Source: Plantibacter sp050587525 (GTDB lineage: Bacteria > Actinomycetota > Actinomycetes > Actinomycetales > Microbacteriaceae). From it: a stretch of 64,000 nt of DNA. Positions within the stretch are counted from its first letter, which is position 1. Each line of letters starts with the position of its first letter. Below are positions 12,425 to 21,536 of the stretch, piece after piece. The notes under the pieces were generated by a model. The model saw only the letters and a program-made list of their open reading frames with translations. It ran no database searches and was not told the origin of the DNA. The stretch spans positions 1 to 64,000 of the forward strand of contig NZ_JBOBFT010000001.1 of assembly GCF_050587525.1 (NCBI RefSeq), given 5' to 3'. A program made the position numbers and the translations under genes.

Positions 12425-13150
12425 ATGAGCGACACTCCCGCAGCCCTCCACCCGCACGAGCCGCACGCGGCCGGTCTCGCCGGTCGCCTCAACTGGTTGC
12501 GGGCGGGCGTGCTCGGCGCGAACGACGGCATCGTCTCGGTCGCCGCGATCGTCGTCGGTGTGGCTGGCGCGACGGGCGACACCGGCCCGATCCTGACGGC
12601 CGGCCTGGCCGGCCTGGTCGGCGGGGCGATCTCGATGGCGCTCGGCGAGTACGTCTCCGTCTCCAGCCAGCGCGACACGGAACGCACGCTCATCAGGAAG
12701 GAGCGACGCGAGCTCCACGAGATGCCCGAGGAGGAGCTCGCCGAGCTGCAGGCCCTCTACGAGGGAAAGGGGCTGAGCCCGTCGACGGCGAAGCTCGTCG
12801 CCGCCGAACTGACCGAGCACGATGCGCTTGCCGCACACCTCTCGATCGAACTCGGCATCGACCAGGAGGACCTCGCCAACCCGTGGCACGCGGCGCTCGC
12901 ATCCGCTGTTGCCTTCACGATCGGCGCGCTCCTGCCGTTCCTCACGATCCTGCTCCTGCCCGCGGACATCCGCATCCCGATCACCTTCGCCGCCGTCCTC
13001 GCCGCCCTCGCGCTCACGGGCGCGGTCGGCGCGAGGCTCGGCGACAGCCCGATCCTCCGGCCGATGATCCGCGTGGTGGTCGGCGGCGCACTGGCCCTCG
13101 GCATCACGTTCCTGCTCGGCACCCTCCTCGGCACCGCGGGCGTCGTCTAG
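12425..13150 (+). CDS. VIT1/CCC1-family metal (Fe/Mn) transporter
   Basis: Integral membrane protein of the VIT/CCC1 family, which exports or sequesters Fe2+/Mn2+. The 241-aa protein has an N-terminal pair of helices with the signature LRAGVLGANDGIVSVAAIVVGVAGA and GGAISMALGEYVSVSSQRDTE. A cytosolic helical metal-binding segment rich in Glu and Arg follows (about residues 85-140), then three C-terminal helices. ATG at 12425 is preferred; GTG at 12410 is an in-frame alternative with no better ribosome-binding site. It is convergent with the MFS gene, and its TAG stop lies in the left arm of a palindrome. Confidence 0.88.
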   Translation: MSDTPAALHPHEPHAAGLAGRLNWLRAGVLGANDGIVSVAAIVVGVAGATGDTGPILTAGLAGLVGGAISMALGEYVSVSSQRDTERTLIRKERRELHEMPEEELAELQALYEGKGLSPSTAKLVAAELTEHDALAAHLSIELGIDQEDLANPWHAALASAVAFTIGALLPFLTILLLPADIRIPITFAAVLAALALTGAVGARLGDSPILRPMIRVVVGGALALGITFLLGTLLGTAGVV

Positions 13151-13224
13151 CCGGCTCGCGAGGGATCGCATGCGGCGAGTTCAGGCTGGGGCTGACGAGC
13201 CGCATGCGACCCCTCGCGGGCTAG
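13147..13224. repeat. CCCGCGAGGGGTCGC-type palindrome, copy 1
   Basis: Left arm 13147-13175 and right arm 13200-13224 pair over about 24 bp, allowing a 4-base insertion, around a 24-base loop. The element starts and ends with CTAG, so it supplies the TAG stop codons of both convergent genes (13148-13150 on plus, 13221-13223 on minus). A second copy is at 40041-40114. Confidence 0.8.
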
Positions 13225-14858
13225 GACGTGGGTGAGACCGGGGCCGGGTCGGGGATCTCGTGCGGGCGGTACTTGGGCAGGCGGCTCGCCGGCAGGATGG
13301 CCAAAGCACTCACGGCGGCCAGGATGAGCAGGCCGAGCTTCAGCGCCGACAGGCGGGCCTGCGTGTTCACGGCGACCGCGGCGTCGAGCTGCGCGGGCGT
13401 CGCATCGGTCGAGTCCGCGAGCGTCGTCCGCAATTGGTCGTTGCTCACGAAGTTGACGCTGTCGAGGTCCACCTGCGAGACGAGCTCCGGCGGGAGGTCG
13501 ACGTCCGCGACGACCGCCGTCCCGACGTTGAACGCGAGGATCGTCACGAGCAGCGCCCCGGACACCGCGGTACCGACCGCCGAGGCGAGGTTCTGCGTCG
13601 TACCTCGCACGGAACCGACGTCGCCCGCGAGTTCCTTCGGCGCCGCTGTGACGAGCACGTTGAAGACGAGCGTCACGAGCGCGCCCTGCCCCACCCCGAA
13701 GACGAAGAGGCCGAGGATCGTCGGCAGCGTCTCCCAGTCGTTCGTCACGACGATCGCCAGCCAGAGCAGCGCCACCGTCGTGAGGCCGAAACCGACCATG
13801 CCGATCGTGCGCGGCGGGAACCGTTTGTACAGCCGGACCACGAGCGTCGCCGTGACGAACACCGTGAGGTTGAACGGCATCATCGCGAGCGAGGTGTCGA
13901 ACGGCGTCCGGCCCTGGACGATCTGGATGTAGAGCGGCACGGTGAAGTTGAGGGCCGCTTCGAGCGACACGACGACGAACATCGCGTAGACGGCCGCCCG
14001 CTCCCGTGACGAGCCGAGCACCGCGAGGCTCACGAGCGGCACCTTCCCCGCTTTCGTGCGACGTTTCGTCCAGAGGAAGAACGCCTGGCCGAGGATCACG
14101 CCGAGCACGATGAGGAGCGGAGCAGGGGACAGACCGACGACGTCGAACGGTGCAGCGGCGGTCGCCTCCAGCACGCCCCACCCGTTCAGGTTGTTGAACC
14201 CGAGGGTGAGCGCCACGATGCCGCCGCCGATGAGGACGGCGGCGACGAGGTCGATCTTCACGGCCGGGTTGCCGGCGTCGGACCGCAACCGGAAGCTAAA
14301 GAGGAACACGGCGACCGCGAGGGCGAGCACGATGCCGAACACCGGTCGCCAGCCGACGAACGTCGCGAGCGTTCCGCCGACGAGGAACGCGCTGACCCCG
14401 GCGAGGGCGCGAGCGGAGCCGAGCGACCCGATGGCCGTCGCCTGCTGCGCCCCGCGGTAGTTCTCGGCGATCAATGCGACGAGGGACGGCACGATGATCG
14501 CGGCCGAGGCGCCGGCAAACGCCTGCGCCGTGATCACCCAGGCGACCGTCGGCGCGAGGATCATCAACGTCGCGGACACGGCGAACAGTGCGACGACGAT
14601 GCGGAACATGATGATCCAGCCGACTCGCTGCCCGAGCTTCGCGCCCACCATGACGAGGGCTGCGACGACGAGCCCGTAGGTGACGATCGCCGTGCTCACA
14701 CTCGTCGGCGGCACACCGAAGTCGGCGACCATCCCGCCGAGCGAGACGGGCAACGCGGACACGTTGAACGACATGAGGATCTGGGCGAGGAAGAGTCCGA
14801 CCATCGGGACCCAGGATGTGCGCGCCTCGGGCGCCGCCTCTGTCTGTTCAGTGCTCAT
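13221..14858 (-). CDS. MFS transporter, DHA2 (14-helix) drug:H+ antiporter type
   Basis: 545-aa inner-membrane protein with about 14 hydrophobic helices, as in the DHA2 branch of the major facilitator superfamily that exports drugs and amphiphiles by proton antiport. An extracytoplasmic loop of about 75 residues lies between the last two helices (NVGTAVVADVDLPPELVSQVDL onward), a common DHA2 feature. ATG at 14858 is chosen for its AAGGAG; a longer reading frame reaches 14966 but has no support. The start lies inside the last codons of the glutaminase gene (11-bp overlap), so the two are co-translated. The substrate cannot be read from the sequence. Confidence 0.88.
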   Translation of the reverse strand: MSTEQTEAAPEARTSWVPMVGLFLAQILMSFNVSALPVSLGGMVADFGVPPTSVSTAIVTYGLVVAALVMVGAKLGQRVGWIIMFRIVVALFAVSATLMILAPTVAWVITAQAFAGASAAIIVPSLVALIAENYRGAQQATAIGSLGSARALAGVSAFLVGGTLATFVGWRPVFGIVLALAVAVFLFSFRLRSDAGNPAVKIDLVAAVLIGGGIVALTLGFNNLNGWGVLEATAAAPFDVVGLSPAPLLIVLGVILGQAFFLWTKRRTKAGKVPLVSLAVLGSSRERAAVYAMFVVVSLEAALNFTVPLYIQIVQGRTPFDTSLAMMPFNLTVFVTATLVVRLYKRFPPRTIGMVGFGLTTVALLWLAIVVTNDWETLPTILGLFVFGVGQGALVTLVFNVLVTAAPKELAGDVGSVRGTTQNLASAVGTAVSGALLVTILAFNVGTAVVADVDLPPELVSQVDLDSVNFVSNDQLRTTLADSTDATPAQLDAAVAVNTQARLSALKLGLLILAAVSALAILPASRLPKYRPHEIPDPAPVSPTS

Positions 14859-15879
14859 CGTGTGCTCCTTCCGAGGTCCGCTCGGCGGTCGGATGGGTGG
14901 CCGATGCGAAGATGTTGAGTCCCAGCGCGCGGGACAGGTATGCGGTGGCGCGCTGGCCCCGCACACTGTTGCCGGCCGAGTCGAGGCGAGGCGAGAAGAC
15001 GCCGATCCCGCCTTTGCCCGGTGCGATCGTCACGATGCCGCCGGCCACGCCGCTCTTGCCGGGCAGCCCGATCTCGAACAGCCACTCGCCGGAGCGCTCG
15101 TACAGGCCGGTCGACGCCATGACGGCCAGGGTGTCACGGCACACCTCCGGCGAGACCACGCGCTCACCCGTGACGGGATTCACGCCGCCGTCGGCCAGGG
15201 TCGCGCCCATCACAGCCAGGTCGCGCGCTGTGACGAGGAGTGCGCACTGCTTCGTGTACACGTCCACGACGGCGAGCGGATCCCGTTCGATGCGCCCGTA
15301 GCTCTCGAGGAGCCTCGCGATCGCACGGTTGCGCTGGTTCGTCGCCGCCTCTGATTCGTACACGACGGCGTCCAGTTCGAGCCGGCGTCCGGCGAATCGG
15401 GACAGACCCGCCTGCACCGCCTCCCACTGCTCCTCCGGGGTGTCGCCCGGCATGAGCGCGGTGGTCGCGATGGCGCCCGCGTTCACCATCGGGTTCATCG
15501 GGTGTCCGTCGTTCAGTTCGATCGCGACGATCGAGTTGAACGCGAGACCCGTGTTGTTCACGCCGATGCGCTCGCGCACGACCTCGTGTCCGAACCGCTC
15601 GCAGACGAGGGCGTAGACGAACGCCTTCGAGATCGACTGGATGGAGAACGCGACGTCCGCATCGCCCGCGGAGTGGATCTCGCCGTCGACCTCCGCCACG
15701 CACACGCCGAACAGTTCCGGATCGACCGTCGCGAGCACGGGGATGTAGTCGGCCACGACCCCCTCGGCGTGGTCGCGGCTGCGACGGTGTGCGAGCGCCA
15801 CCTGCTGCTCCACCGCCTCCCAGCCGGGGAGTGCGCCCGTCGAGACCTGCTGTTCGACGCCCTGCGAGTCGAGTTCCAT
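14848..15879 (-). CDS. glsA: Glutaminase (beta-lactamase-fold, GlsA)
   Basis: Hydrolyses L-glutamine to glutamate and ammonia in the cytosol. The 343-aa protein has the Ser-X-X-Lys catalytic motif in FSIQSISKAF, the conserved NPMVNAGAI, YESEAATNQRNRAIA, YTKQCAL and GLPGKSGVAGGI segments, all hallmarks of bacterial GlsA. It is a little longer than the usual 305-310 because of extra N- and C-terminal residues. GAGAGGGG lies about 7 nt before the ATG. The last codons overlap the MFS gene, which suggests co-regulation. GlsA often belongs to acid-resistance systems that use ammonia release, but no partner Glu/GABA antiporter is present here. Confidence 0.93.
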   Translation of the reverse strand: MELDSQGVEQQVSTGALPGWEAVEQQVALAHRRSRDHAEGVVADYIPVLATVDPELFGVCVAEVDGEIHSAGDADVAFSIQSISKAFVYALVCERFGHEVVRERIGVNNTGLAFNSIVAIELNDGHPMNPMVNAGAIATTALMPGDTPEEQWEAVQAGLSRFAGRRLELDAVVYESEAATNQRNRAIARLLESYGRIERDPLAVVDVYTKQCALLVTARDLAVMGATLADGGVNPVTGERVVSPEVCRDTLAVMASTGLYERSGEWLFEIGLPGKSGVAGGIVTIAPGKGGIGVFSPRLDSAGNSVRGQRATAYLSRALGLNIFASATHPTAERTSEGAHDEH

Positions 15880-16064
15880 CCGTCTGCCCCTCTCGGGACG
15901 ATGCGATGGCGATGCGATTCCGTCCCGTTGGAATCATCATGCTGCTCGGGTGGCGTCGAGCGATAGACCATCCCGCAACGTCGTCATCGGGCCATCAGGC
16001 GACACCTGGAGCGCAAGACCTGCTCAAAGGCACGATCCAGGGGCCATGGGTAGACTCGTGTACC

Positions 16065-17063
16065 GTGTCCAGACTTCTCGTAACCGGCGGCGCCGGATTC
16101 ATCGGCTCGAACTTCGTCCACTACGTCCTCGACAACACCGATCACACGGTGACCGTCCTCGACAAGCTCACCTATGCAGGCAACCGCGCCTCGCTCGACG
16201 GGCTGCCGGAGGACCGGTTCCGGCTCGTCGTCGGCGACATCCAGGACGCCGCTCTCGTCGACCAGCTCTTCGCCGAGCACGATGCCGTGGTGCACTACGC
16301 GGCCGAATCGCACAACGACAACTCGCTGCACGACCCGCGTCCGTTCCTGGACACGAACATCATCGGCACGTACACACTCCTCGAAGCCGCTCGCAAGCAC
16401 GGCACCCGCTTCCACCACATCTCCACCGACGAGGTCTACGGCGACCTCGAGCTGGACGACCCGGAGCGTTTCACCGAGGACACCCCGTACAACCCGTCGA
16501 GCCCGTACTCCTCGACGAAGGCCGGCAGCGACCTCCTCGTCCGCGCCTGGGTGCGTTCGTTCGGTGTGAAGGCGACGATCTCCAACTGCTCCAACAACTA
16601 CGGTCCGTACCAGCACGTGGAGAAGTTCATCCCGCGCCAGATCACCAATGTGCTCGGCGGCGAACGCCCGAAGCTCTACGGCACCGGCGAGAACGTCCGC
16701 GACTGGATCCACGCCAACGACCACTCCTCCGCCGTCCTCACCATCCTGGAGAAGGGTGTCATCGGCGAGACGTACCTCATCGGCGCCGACGGCGAGAAGA
16801 ACAACAAGGACGTCGTCGAGCTCATCCTCACGCAGCTGGGCCAGCCTGCCGACGCGTACGACCACGTCAACGACCGTCCCGGCCACGACCTCCGCTACGC
16901 CATCGATTCGTCGAAGCTCCGCACGGAGCTCGGTTGGACGCCGTCGTTCAGCGACTTCGAGGCCGGCCTCGCCGACACGATCGAGTGGTACCGCGACAAC
17001 GAGTCATGGTGGGCGCCGCAGAAGGCCGCGACCGAGGCGAAGTACCAGGAGCAGGGTCAGTAG
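16065..17063 (+). CDS. rmlB: dTDP-glucose 4,6-dehydratase RmlB
   Basis: Extended short-chain dehydrogenase that converts dTDP-glucose to dTDP-4-keto-6-deoxyglucose, the entry to dTDP-rhamnose and related cell-surface sugars. The 332-aa protein has the NAD-binding GGAGFIGSNF, HYAAESH, the STDEVYGDLE segment with the catalytic Asp-Glu pair, YSSTKAGSD with Tyr and Lys, and NNYGPYQHVEKFIPR. GTG at 16065 is the start; TAGACT lies 8 nt upstream, so the transcript is near-leaderless. rmlA, rmlC and rmlD are not adjacent, unlike the usual cluster. A strong hairpin follows. Confidence 0.93.
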   Translation: MSRLLVTGGAGFIGSNFVHYVLDNTDHTVTVLDKLTYAGNRASLDGLPEDRFRLVVGDIQDAALVDQLFAEHDAVVHYAAESHNDNSLHDPRPFLDTNIIGTYTLLEAARKHGTRFHHISTDEVYGDLELDDPERFTEDTPYNPSSPYSSTKAGSDLLVRAWVRSFGVKATISNCSNNYGPYQHVEKFIPRQITNVLGGERPKLYGTGENVRDWIHANDHSSAVLTILEKGVIGETYLIGADGEKNNKDVVELILTQLGQPADAYDHVNDRPGHDLRYAIDSSKLRTELGWTPSFSDFEAGLADTIEWYRDNESWWAPQKAATEAKYQEQGQ

Positions 17064-17096
17064 GCCCAACTCCCCGCAGTTCGCCGAACACACACG

Positions 17097-17128
17097 AACG
17101 GGCCCGCTCCTCACGGAGCGGGCCCGTT
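17097..17128 (+). terminator. Hairpin terminator after rmlB
   Basis: Perfect 14-bp arms (17097-17110 and 17115-17128, GGGCCCGCTCC in the left arm) with a TCAC loop, 33 nt after the rmlB stop. There is no T-run, as is usual in this genome. The rest of 17064-17441 holds only this hairpin and the palindrome below. Confidence 0.8.
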
Positions 17129-17232
17129 CCGCTGTCCTCGGGCGGTACCCGTGGTCAGGCCTTGCCTGTCCCGGACGGCCCAGCGTCGCCCTGCCCGCAC
17201 CGCATCCCCCTACCCCACCCCGAGTCGATCAT

Positions 17233-17326
17233 GCATAACTCCTTCGATTTGCACGGCTCGACGTCGGCAATCCGCGGAACGACGCGGTTCGAGCGTGCAT
17301 GCGCGGCCGAAATGAAGGAGTTGTGC
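17233..17326. repeat. CATAACTCCTTCGAT-type palindrome, copy 2
   Basis: Arms 17233-17250 and 17310-17326 pair with one mismatch and a one-base bulge. The centre carries CGCGGAACGACGCGG, matching the centre motif of the other copies. It lies between convergent rmlB and the M23 peptidase gene. Confidence 0.8.
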
Positions 17327-17441
17327 GCGAGGGTGGATGGCGCAGGCGGACGATGACCGCGAGGAGTGGGGATGTACAGGGAGCCGACGAAGCACGGGAT
17401 CCGCAGAGTGCAGACGAAGCCTGAAAAGCAGGGAGAAGACG

Positions 17442-19133
17442 CTAGTTGACGTTGGCGTAGAGCCACTCGAGCGGGTCGACCCAGGTCACGCCGTCGAGGC
17501 GGATCTCGAAGTGGAGGTGCGGGCCCGTCGACATGCCGGTGCTGCCGGTGAGGCCGATGATCGTGCCGACCTTGATGGCCTGGCCCTCGACGACCTTGGT
17601 GGAGCCGTGCTGCATGTGCGCGTAGACGCTGGAGACGAGCTTGCCGTTGATCGTGTGGTCGACGATGATGTTGACGCCGAGCGAGCCTTCGCCGTCTTCG
17701 ACGTGGCGGACGACGCCGTCGGCGATGACCTGGATCGGTGCGCCGTCGCCGGGGTTGAAGTCCTGGCCGTGGTGGTCGCTCGAGCAGCCGGCGCAGTCGC
17801 GGGCGCCGAAGCGGTCACCGATCTTCACACCGACGGCGAACGGCCACTGGATGGTACCGTTCGGGTCGTTCGTGAACGTGTTCGCCGGGCGGATGCCCAT
17901 CGCGGCGGCGGCTTCCTCGATCGTGCTCGTGGAGTAGTCGTCTCGTGTGAACGTGAGTTCCGCGGAACCCTCGCTCTCGACGGACTGGCTCTTGGCCTTG
18001 TTGCTCTGGCCGTCTCCGTCGCCGCCGATCTGCTGTGCGGTGACGGTGGCTGCGGCGACGTCCTCTGCGGTGAGGAGCGCGTTCGCGGGAAGTGAGGTTG
18101 CGACGGCCATGAGGGCGACGAAGCCCATCGCGGCTGCGGCGAAGATCTTGGTCGCGCCCTTGCGGACGGGCTTGCCGCGAGACGCGGACGGCTTGGCGAC
18201 GGCGACAGCGGTCGAAGCCGATGCGGGAGCCGATGTCTTCGCGGGACGCGTCTGCTTGGGAGCCTTCGGGGCCTTCTTCGGAGCACCCTGGGCTCCGCGA
18301 GCTCCGCGGGCCGAGGCTCGCTTGGCGGCGTCGGGCGAGCGGCGCTCACGACGCGATGCGGGCTGAGCGTCCGCTGCGGAAGCGTCGATGTCGTCGTCCG
18401 AGGGCTCGTCATCCGAGGACTCGTCGGTCGCCTCGGGTGCGTCCTGCAGAAGACGGGCAAAGGGGAGCTCGGTGTCGGGAGTGACGGGCTCTGCGGCGAC
18501 GGGGACGCCCATCGCGGCGAGGACCTCGTCGAAGGAGGGCTGCACCTGAGGTGCGGGCTCCGGGTAGTGCACGAAGAGCTCTGGGTTCGTCTGCGGCGTC
18601 GCGGATGCTGCCCGCGAGACCGGCGCTTCGGTTGCCGGTGCGGCATCGGCGGCCGGTTCAGCGGCGGGAGCTTCATCTGCAGGGGCGGCGACCAGGCCGT
18701 CGATCGTGAGCGTCTCGACGATCTCGTCGGCACGGGTCTCGTCCGCGGGAGCTTCAGGGGCCTGCGCTTCGGGAGCTTCGACCGCAGGCGTGTTCACTGC
18801 GGGAGCTGCATCCGATTCGTCTGCGGCGTCGAGCGGCTCGGGTGCCGGTGCGCTGAGGATGGGGATGGCCGCCGTCGCCGGCTGCGCGTTGGAGCCTTCC
18901 TGACCCTGCTGCTCCTGCCCGAGAGTGGGAGCCGGAGAGGTGCGCTGCCACGTGGAGAGGAGGGGCTGCGCGATGGCCGAAGCTGCTGCTGCACGCTCGC
19001 GTTCGCGGAGTTCGCGACGGCTGAGCGGAGGCGCCTCGACCACGGTCGGTTCCGTGTTCTCGGCAGCCGTCACGACCGGTTCCTGAGGGTCCGGAAGCAC
19101 AGGGCTGTCCTCAGGCGTGGCATGTCGGGGCAA
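17442..19133 (-). CDS. Membrane-anchored M23 peptidase with long disordered N-terminus
   Basis: Predicted cell-wall endopeptidase of the LytM/M23 family. The 563-aa protein has about 330 residues of Ala/Pro/Glu-rich cytoplasmic sequence, including two Arg-rich SRRE motifs (SRRELRERE near residue 38, ASRRERR near 260) and a Lys/Ala/Pro tract. One membrane helix follows (FAAAAMGFVALMAVATSL), then an external C-terminal M23 domain. Zinc-binding and catalytic residues are in DHHGQDFNPGDG, VYAHM and GPHLHFEIR. All M23 metal ligands are present, so it should be active rather than a LytM-type activator. The start is ATG at 19133, with no clear ribosome-binding site. The upstream leader is AT-rich. 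Confidence 0.88.
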   Translation of the reverse strand: MPRHATPEDSPVLPDPQEPVVTAAENTEPTVVEAPPLSRRELRERERAAAASAIAQPLLSTWQRTSPAPTLGQEQQGQEGSNAQPATAAIPILSAPAPEPLDAADESDAAPAVNTPAVEAPEAQAPEAPADETRADEIVETLTIDGLVAAPADEAPAAEPAADAAPATEAPVSRAASATPQTNPELFVHYPEPAPQVQPSFDEVLAAMGVPVAAEPVTPDTELPFARLLQDAPEATDESSDDEPSDDDIDASAADAQPASRRERRSPDAAKRASARGARGAQGAPKKAPKAPKQTRPAKTSAPASASTAVAVAKPSASRGKPVRKGATKIFAAAAMGFVALMAVATSLPANALLTAEDVAAATVTAQQIGGDGDGQSNKAKSQSVESEGSAELTFTRDDYSTSTIEEAAAAMGIRPANTFTNDPNGTIQWPFAVGVKIGDRFGARDCAGCSSDHHGQDFNPGDGAPIQVIADGVVRHVEDGEGSLGVNIIVDHTINGKLVSSVYAHMQHGSTKVVEGQAIKVGTIIGLTGSTGMSTGPHLHFEIRLDGVTWVDPLEWLYANVN

Positions 19134-19342
19134 GAGCTAGGGATCTTTCGGGTGGAGGCGGACAAGACGCTTCCGCGGGGGGATCGCGAAAGTAACGAAT
19201 TCATAAATGCTAGCAACGGCTCCCTGGAAAAGCCATGGCAGCGATCCTTACATTCAAATGAAATCCTGATCAGACGGCAAATGAGAGTTCTCTGAGAGAG
19301 ATGATTCCCGCCGTGAACGAACTCTCCCGGCGGTCATCGGCA
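19134..19342 (-). promoter_or_regulatory. AT-rich leader upstream of the M23 peptidase
   Basis: This 209-bp gap is clearly lower in GC than its surroundings at 19190-19300. GGATCGC and GCGATCC elements near 19178-19245 could pair across the leader, which suggests a long 5' UTR. I compared it by eye with the c-di-AMP riboswitch found upstream of many actinobacterial wall hydrolases and do not see its conserved 3' core. Confidence 0.35.
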
Positions 19343-20167
19343 TCAGCTGCCGGCGTCGCCGCGAGCGAATCCGTGCTCTGCGAGCAGACCTTCGAGCACA
19401 GCGAACAGGGGTTCGTCCGCCGCCATGACGAGTGCGCGCGTCGCGGGCGATCCGCCGAGCCCGGCGACGGTCGCTCCAGCCTCCGACGCGATGAGTGCTC
19501 CGGCGACCTGATCCCACGGGTGCAGGCCGCTCTCGTAGTACGCGTCGAGTCGACCGTTCGCGACGTTGCAGAGGTCGAGCGCTGCGGATCCGATGCGCCG
19601 GATGTCGCGGAACGTTCCCAGGAGCGCTCCGACCACGGCCGCCTGCTCGACACGACGCTCCGCACTGTAGGAGAAGCCGGTGCCGAGGAGCGCGAGGTTG
19701 GGGCGGACATCGCGATTCACCTCGAGTACACGCCCATTGAGTCGAGACCCCAGACCGAGCCCGGCCGTGTACGTCTCCTCCAGCACTGGGTTCACGACGG
19801 CTCCCGCGAGCGCGTTCCAGGTGGCGGGATCCGGATCCCCTTCGACGACGCCGATGCTCACGGCGTACGCGGGGATGTCGTAGAGGTAGTTGACGGTGCC
19901 GTCGATGGGGTCGACGACCCAGGTGAGACCGCTCGTACCGCGTTCGGCGCCCGTCTCCTCGCCGAGGAAGCCATCGTCGGGGCGGGCTGCGGCGATGCGC
20001 GCGCGGATGAGGTGCTCCGACTCGCGGTCGGCGCGCGTCACGACGTCCTCCGCGGAGGATTTGCTCGCCGCCACCTCGACGCCTTCGCGACGCCTGGTGC
20101 GGATGAGCGCACCGGCTTCCGTGGCGATGTCGGTGGCGATGGTCAGGAGTTCGTCGATACCGGTCAC
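19343..20167 (-). CDS. Inositol monophosphatase family protein
   Basis: Mg2+-dependent phosphatase of the IMPase/FBPase superfamily, acting on inositol phosphate or a related sugar or nucleotide phosphate. The 274-aa protein contains the metal ligands GEE, the signature WVVDPIDGTVNYLY and the C-terminal WDQVAGALI. GTG at 20167 is preferred, with GACGAT 6 nt upstream as a plausible -10 box; an in-frame GTG at 20194 adds nine residues. It is a single gene between the M23 peptidase leader and a repeat-containing gap. The true substrate (inositol-1-phosphate, PAP or histidinol phosphate) cannot be decided from sequence. Confidence 0.9.
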   Translation of the reverse strand: MTGIDELLTIATDIATEAGALIRTRRREGVEVAASKSSAEDVVTRADRESEHLIRARIAAARPDDGFLGEETGAERGTSGLTWVVDPIDGTVNYLYDIPAYAVSIGVVEGDPDPATWNALAGAVVNPVLEETYTAGLGLGSRLNGRVLEVNRDVRPNLALLGTGFSYSAERRVEQAAVVGALLGTFRDIRRIGSAALDLCNVANGRLDAYYESGLHPWDQVAGALIASEAGATVAGLGGSPATRALVMAADEPLFAVLEGLLAEHGFARGDAGS

Positions 20168-20244
20168 TCGTCCATCGTCCTCTGTTTTCGGCACGACCTC
20201 GACACGGCTTCCCGCGAGAGCGGAGGACTCCTGTCGACATGCGC

Positions 20245-20303
20245 CCGGTCACTGAGCCTGTCGAAGCGCCTGAGCCCAACCCTTCGACGAGCTCAGGGAC
20301 CGG
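20245..20303. repeat. Inverted pair of GAGCYYGTCGA hairpin repeats
   Basis: Copies at 20245-20268 and 20280-20303 face each other with an 11-bp spacer and can fold into one larger hairpin. They lie in the divergent gap before the aldo/keto reductase. The rest of that gap has an AT-rich promoter-like stretch at about 20360-20400. Confidence 0.85.
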
Positions 20304-20486
20304 GGCATCAGCGACCCGGCTCCACTCATAGACATCGGACGGTTCACCGCAAGTGCGGAGAAATATCGACAGAGTGAGTTGTATCAGACAGAATAGATCC
20401 GACCTTCTCGGCGATCGCGACTCCGCAATTCGATCGAGAACGCGCTCGGAGCCGAGCCTGGTCCCGCAGAGAGAGCCGGTGCCGAT

Positions 20487-21491
20487 ATGAGTGCCCGACA
20501 GCCAGAATCGCCCGGACCGCAGGCCACCGGCGCACGCCCCGCAGCCGACCTCGACTTCGGCCCGCTCGGCTTCGGCTCGGCGTCCATCGGCAACCTCTAC
20601 CGCGCGGTCGACGACGACCATGTCGATCGCGCCCTCGAAGCAGCGTGGGACAGCGGCATCCGCTACTTCGACACGGCCCCGCACTACGGGCTCGGCCTGT
20701 CGGAACGCCGTCTGGGCGCGTTCCTGCGCGAGCGTCCGCGCGACGAGTACCTCGTCTCGACGAAGGTGGGTCGCCTCCTCGCCCCGAACCCCGCTTTCGC
20801 GGGCGGGCGCGACGATCAGGGCTTCGACGTCCCGGACGACGCCGTTCGCGTCTTCGACCCGAGCGAGGCGGGCGTCCGGAAGAGCCTCGAGGACTCGCTC
20901 GAGCGCATGGGACTCGATGCGATCGACATCCTCTACCTGCACGACCCCGACGTCTACGATCTCGACCGCGGCCTCACGGAGGCGCTGCCCGCCCTCGCGA
21001 AGCTGCGCGATGAAGGCCTCGTCCGGGCGATCGGCATCGGCGTCAACGATGCGGCCGTGGCCGCCCGAGCCGTGCGGGAGGGCGACCTGGACCTCGTGAT
21101 GATCGCCGGCCGGTACACGCTCCTCGAACAGCCCGCGGCAGAGGAACTCCTTCCGGTCTGCCTGGAGCGCGGCGTGCGCGTCGTCGACGCCGCCGTCTTC
21201 AACTCCGGCCTGCTCGCCACGAACACCCCGTCGGCCGACGCGAGCTACAACTACGGCACCGTGCCGGCGGACGTCCTGGCACGCGCCCGCGAGCTCGCCG
21301 CGGTCTGCGCCGAGTTCGGCGTCGATCTGCCCGCTGCGGCTCTGCAGTTCCCGCTCCGTCACCCCGCCGTCGCGACAGTTGTTGTCGGCACCTCGAACGC
21401 CGATGCCGTCCGCCAGAACGTCCAGCGGGCGAACGCGCCCATCCCCGACGCCCTCTGGGATGCGCTCACCGCCCGCGGCCTCATCGCCTGA
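20487..21491 (+). CDS. Aldo/keto reductase, L-fucose/D-threo-aldose 1-dehydrogenase type
   Basis: NAD(P)-dependent oxidoreductase of the aldo/keto reductase superfamily (334 aa, TIM barrel). The catalytic tetrad segments are visible: YFDTAPHYGLGLSE (Asp and Tyr), VSTKVGRLL (Lys) and YLHDPD (His). The long LLAPNP-type insertion after the Lys strand and the order of segments resemble the L-fucose (D-threo-aldose) 1-dehydrogenase subgroup, which oxidises a free aldose to the lactone. It is transcribed towards a sugar operon with a dehydratase and mutarotase, which fits an oxidative pathway. Start at ATG 20487, with a weak GAGAGA upstream. Confidence 0.85.
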   Translation: MSARQPESPGPQATGARPAADLDFGPLGFGSASIGNLYRAVDDDHVDRALEAAWDSGIRYFDTAPHYGLGLSERRLGAFLRERPRDEYLVSTKVGRLLAPNPAFAGGRDDQGFDVPDDAVRVFDPSEAGVRKSLEDSLERMGLDAIDILYLHDPDVYDLDRGLTEALPALAKLRDEGLVRAIGIGVNDAAVAARAVREGDLDLVMIAGRYTLLEQPAAEELLPVCLERGVRVVDAAVFNSGLLATNTPSADASYNYGTVPADVLARARELAAVCAEFGVDLPAAALQFPLRHPAVATVVVGTSNADAVRQNVQRANAPIPDALWDALTARGLIA

Positions 21492-21536
21492 CCCGTGCCG
21501 CCCTGCCGCTGACGACGGTGGCGTCGGACCGAGGCC

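Noticed and set aside
16065..17063. A surface-polysaccharide gene cluster around rmlB
   Set aside because: No glycosyltransferase, rmlA, rmlC, rmlD or export gene lies nearby; rmlB stands alone.
19134..19342. c-di-AMP (ydaO) riboswitch upstream of the M23 peptidase
   Set aside because: The location would fit, but I do not find its conserved 3' core (CCGACAGCUAACC-like sequence); left as an undefined leader.
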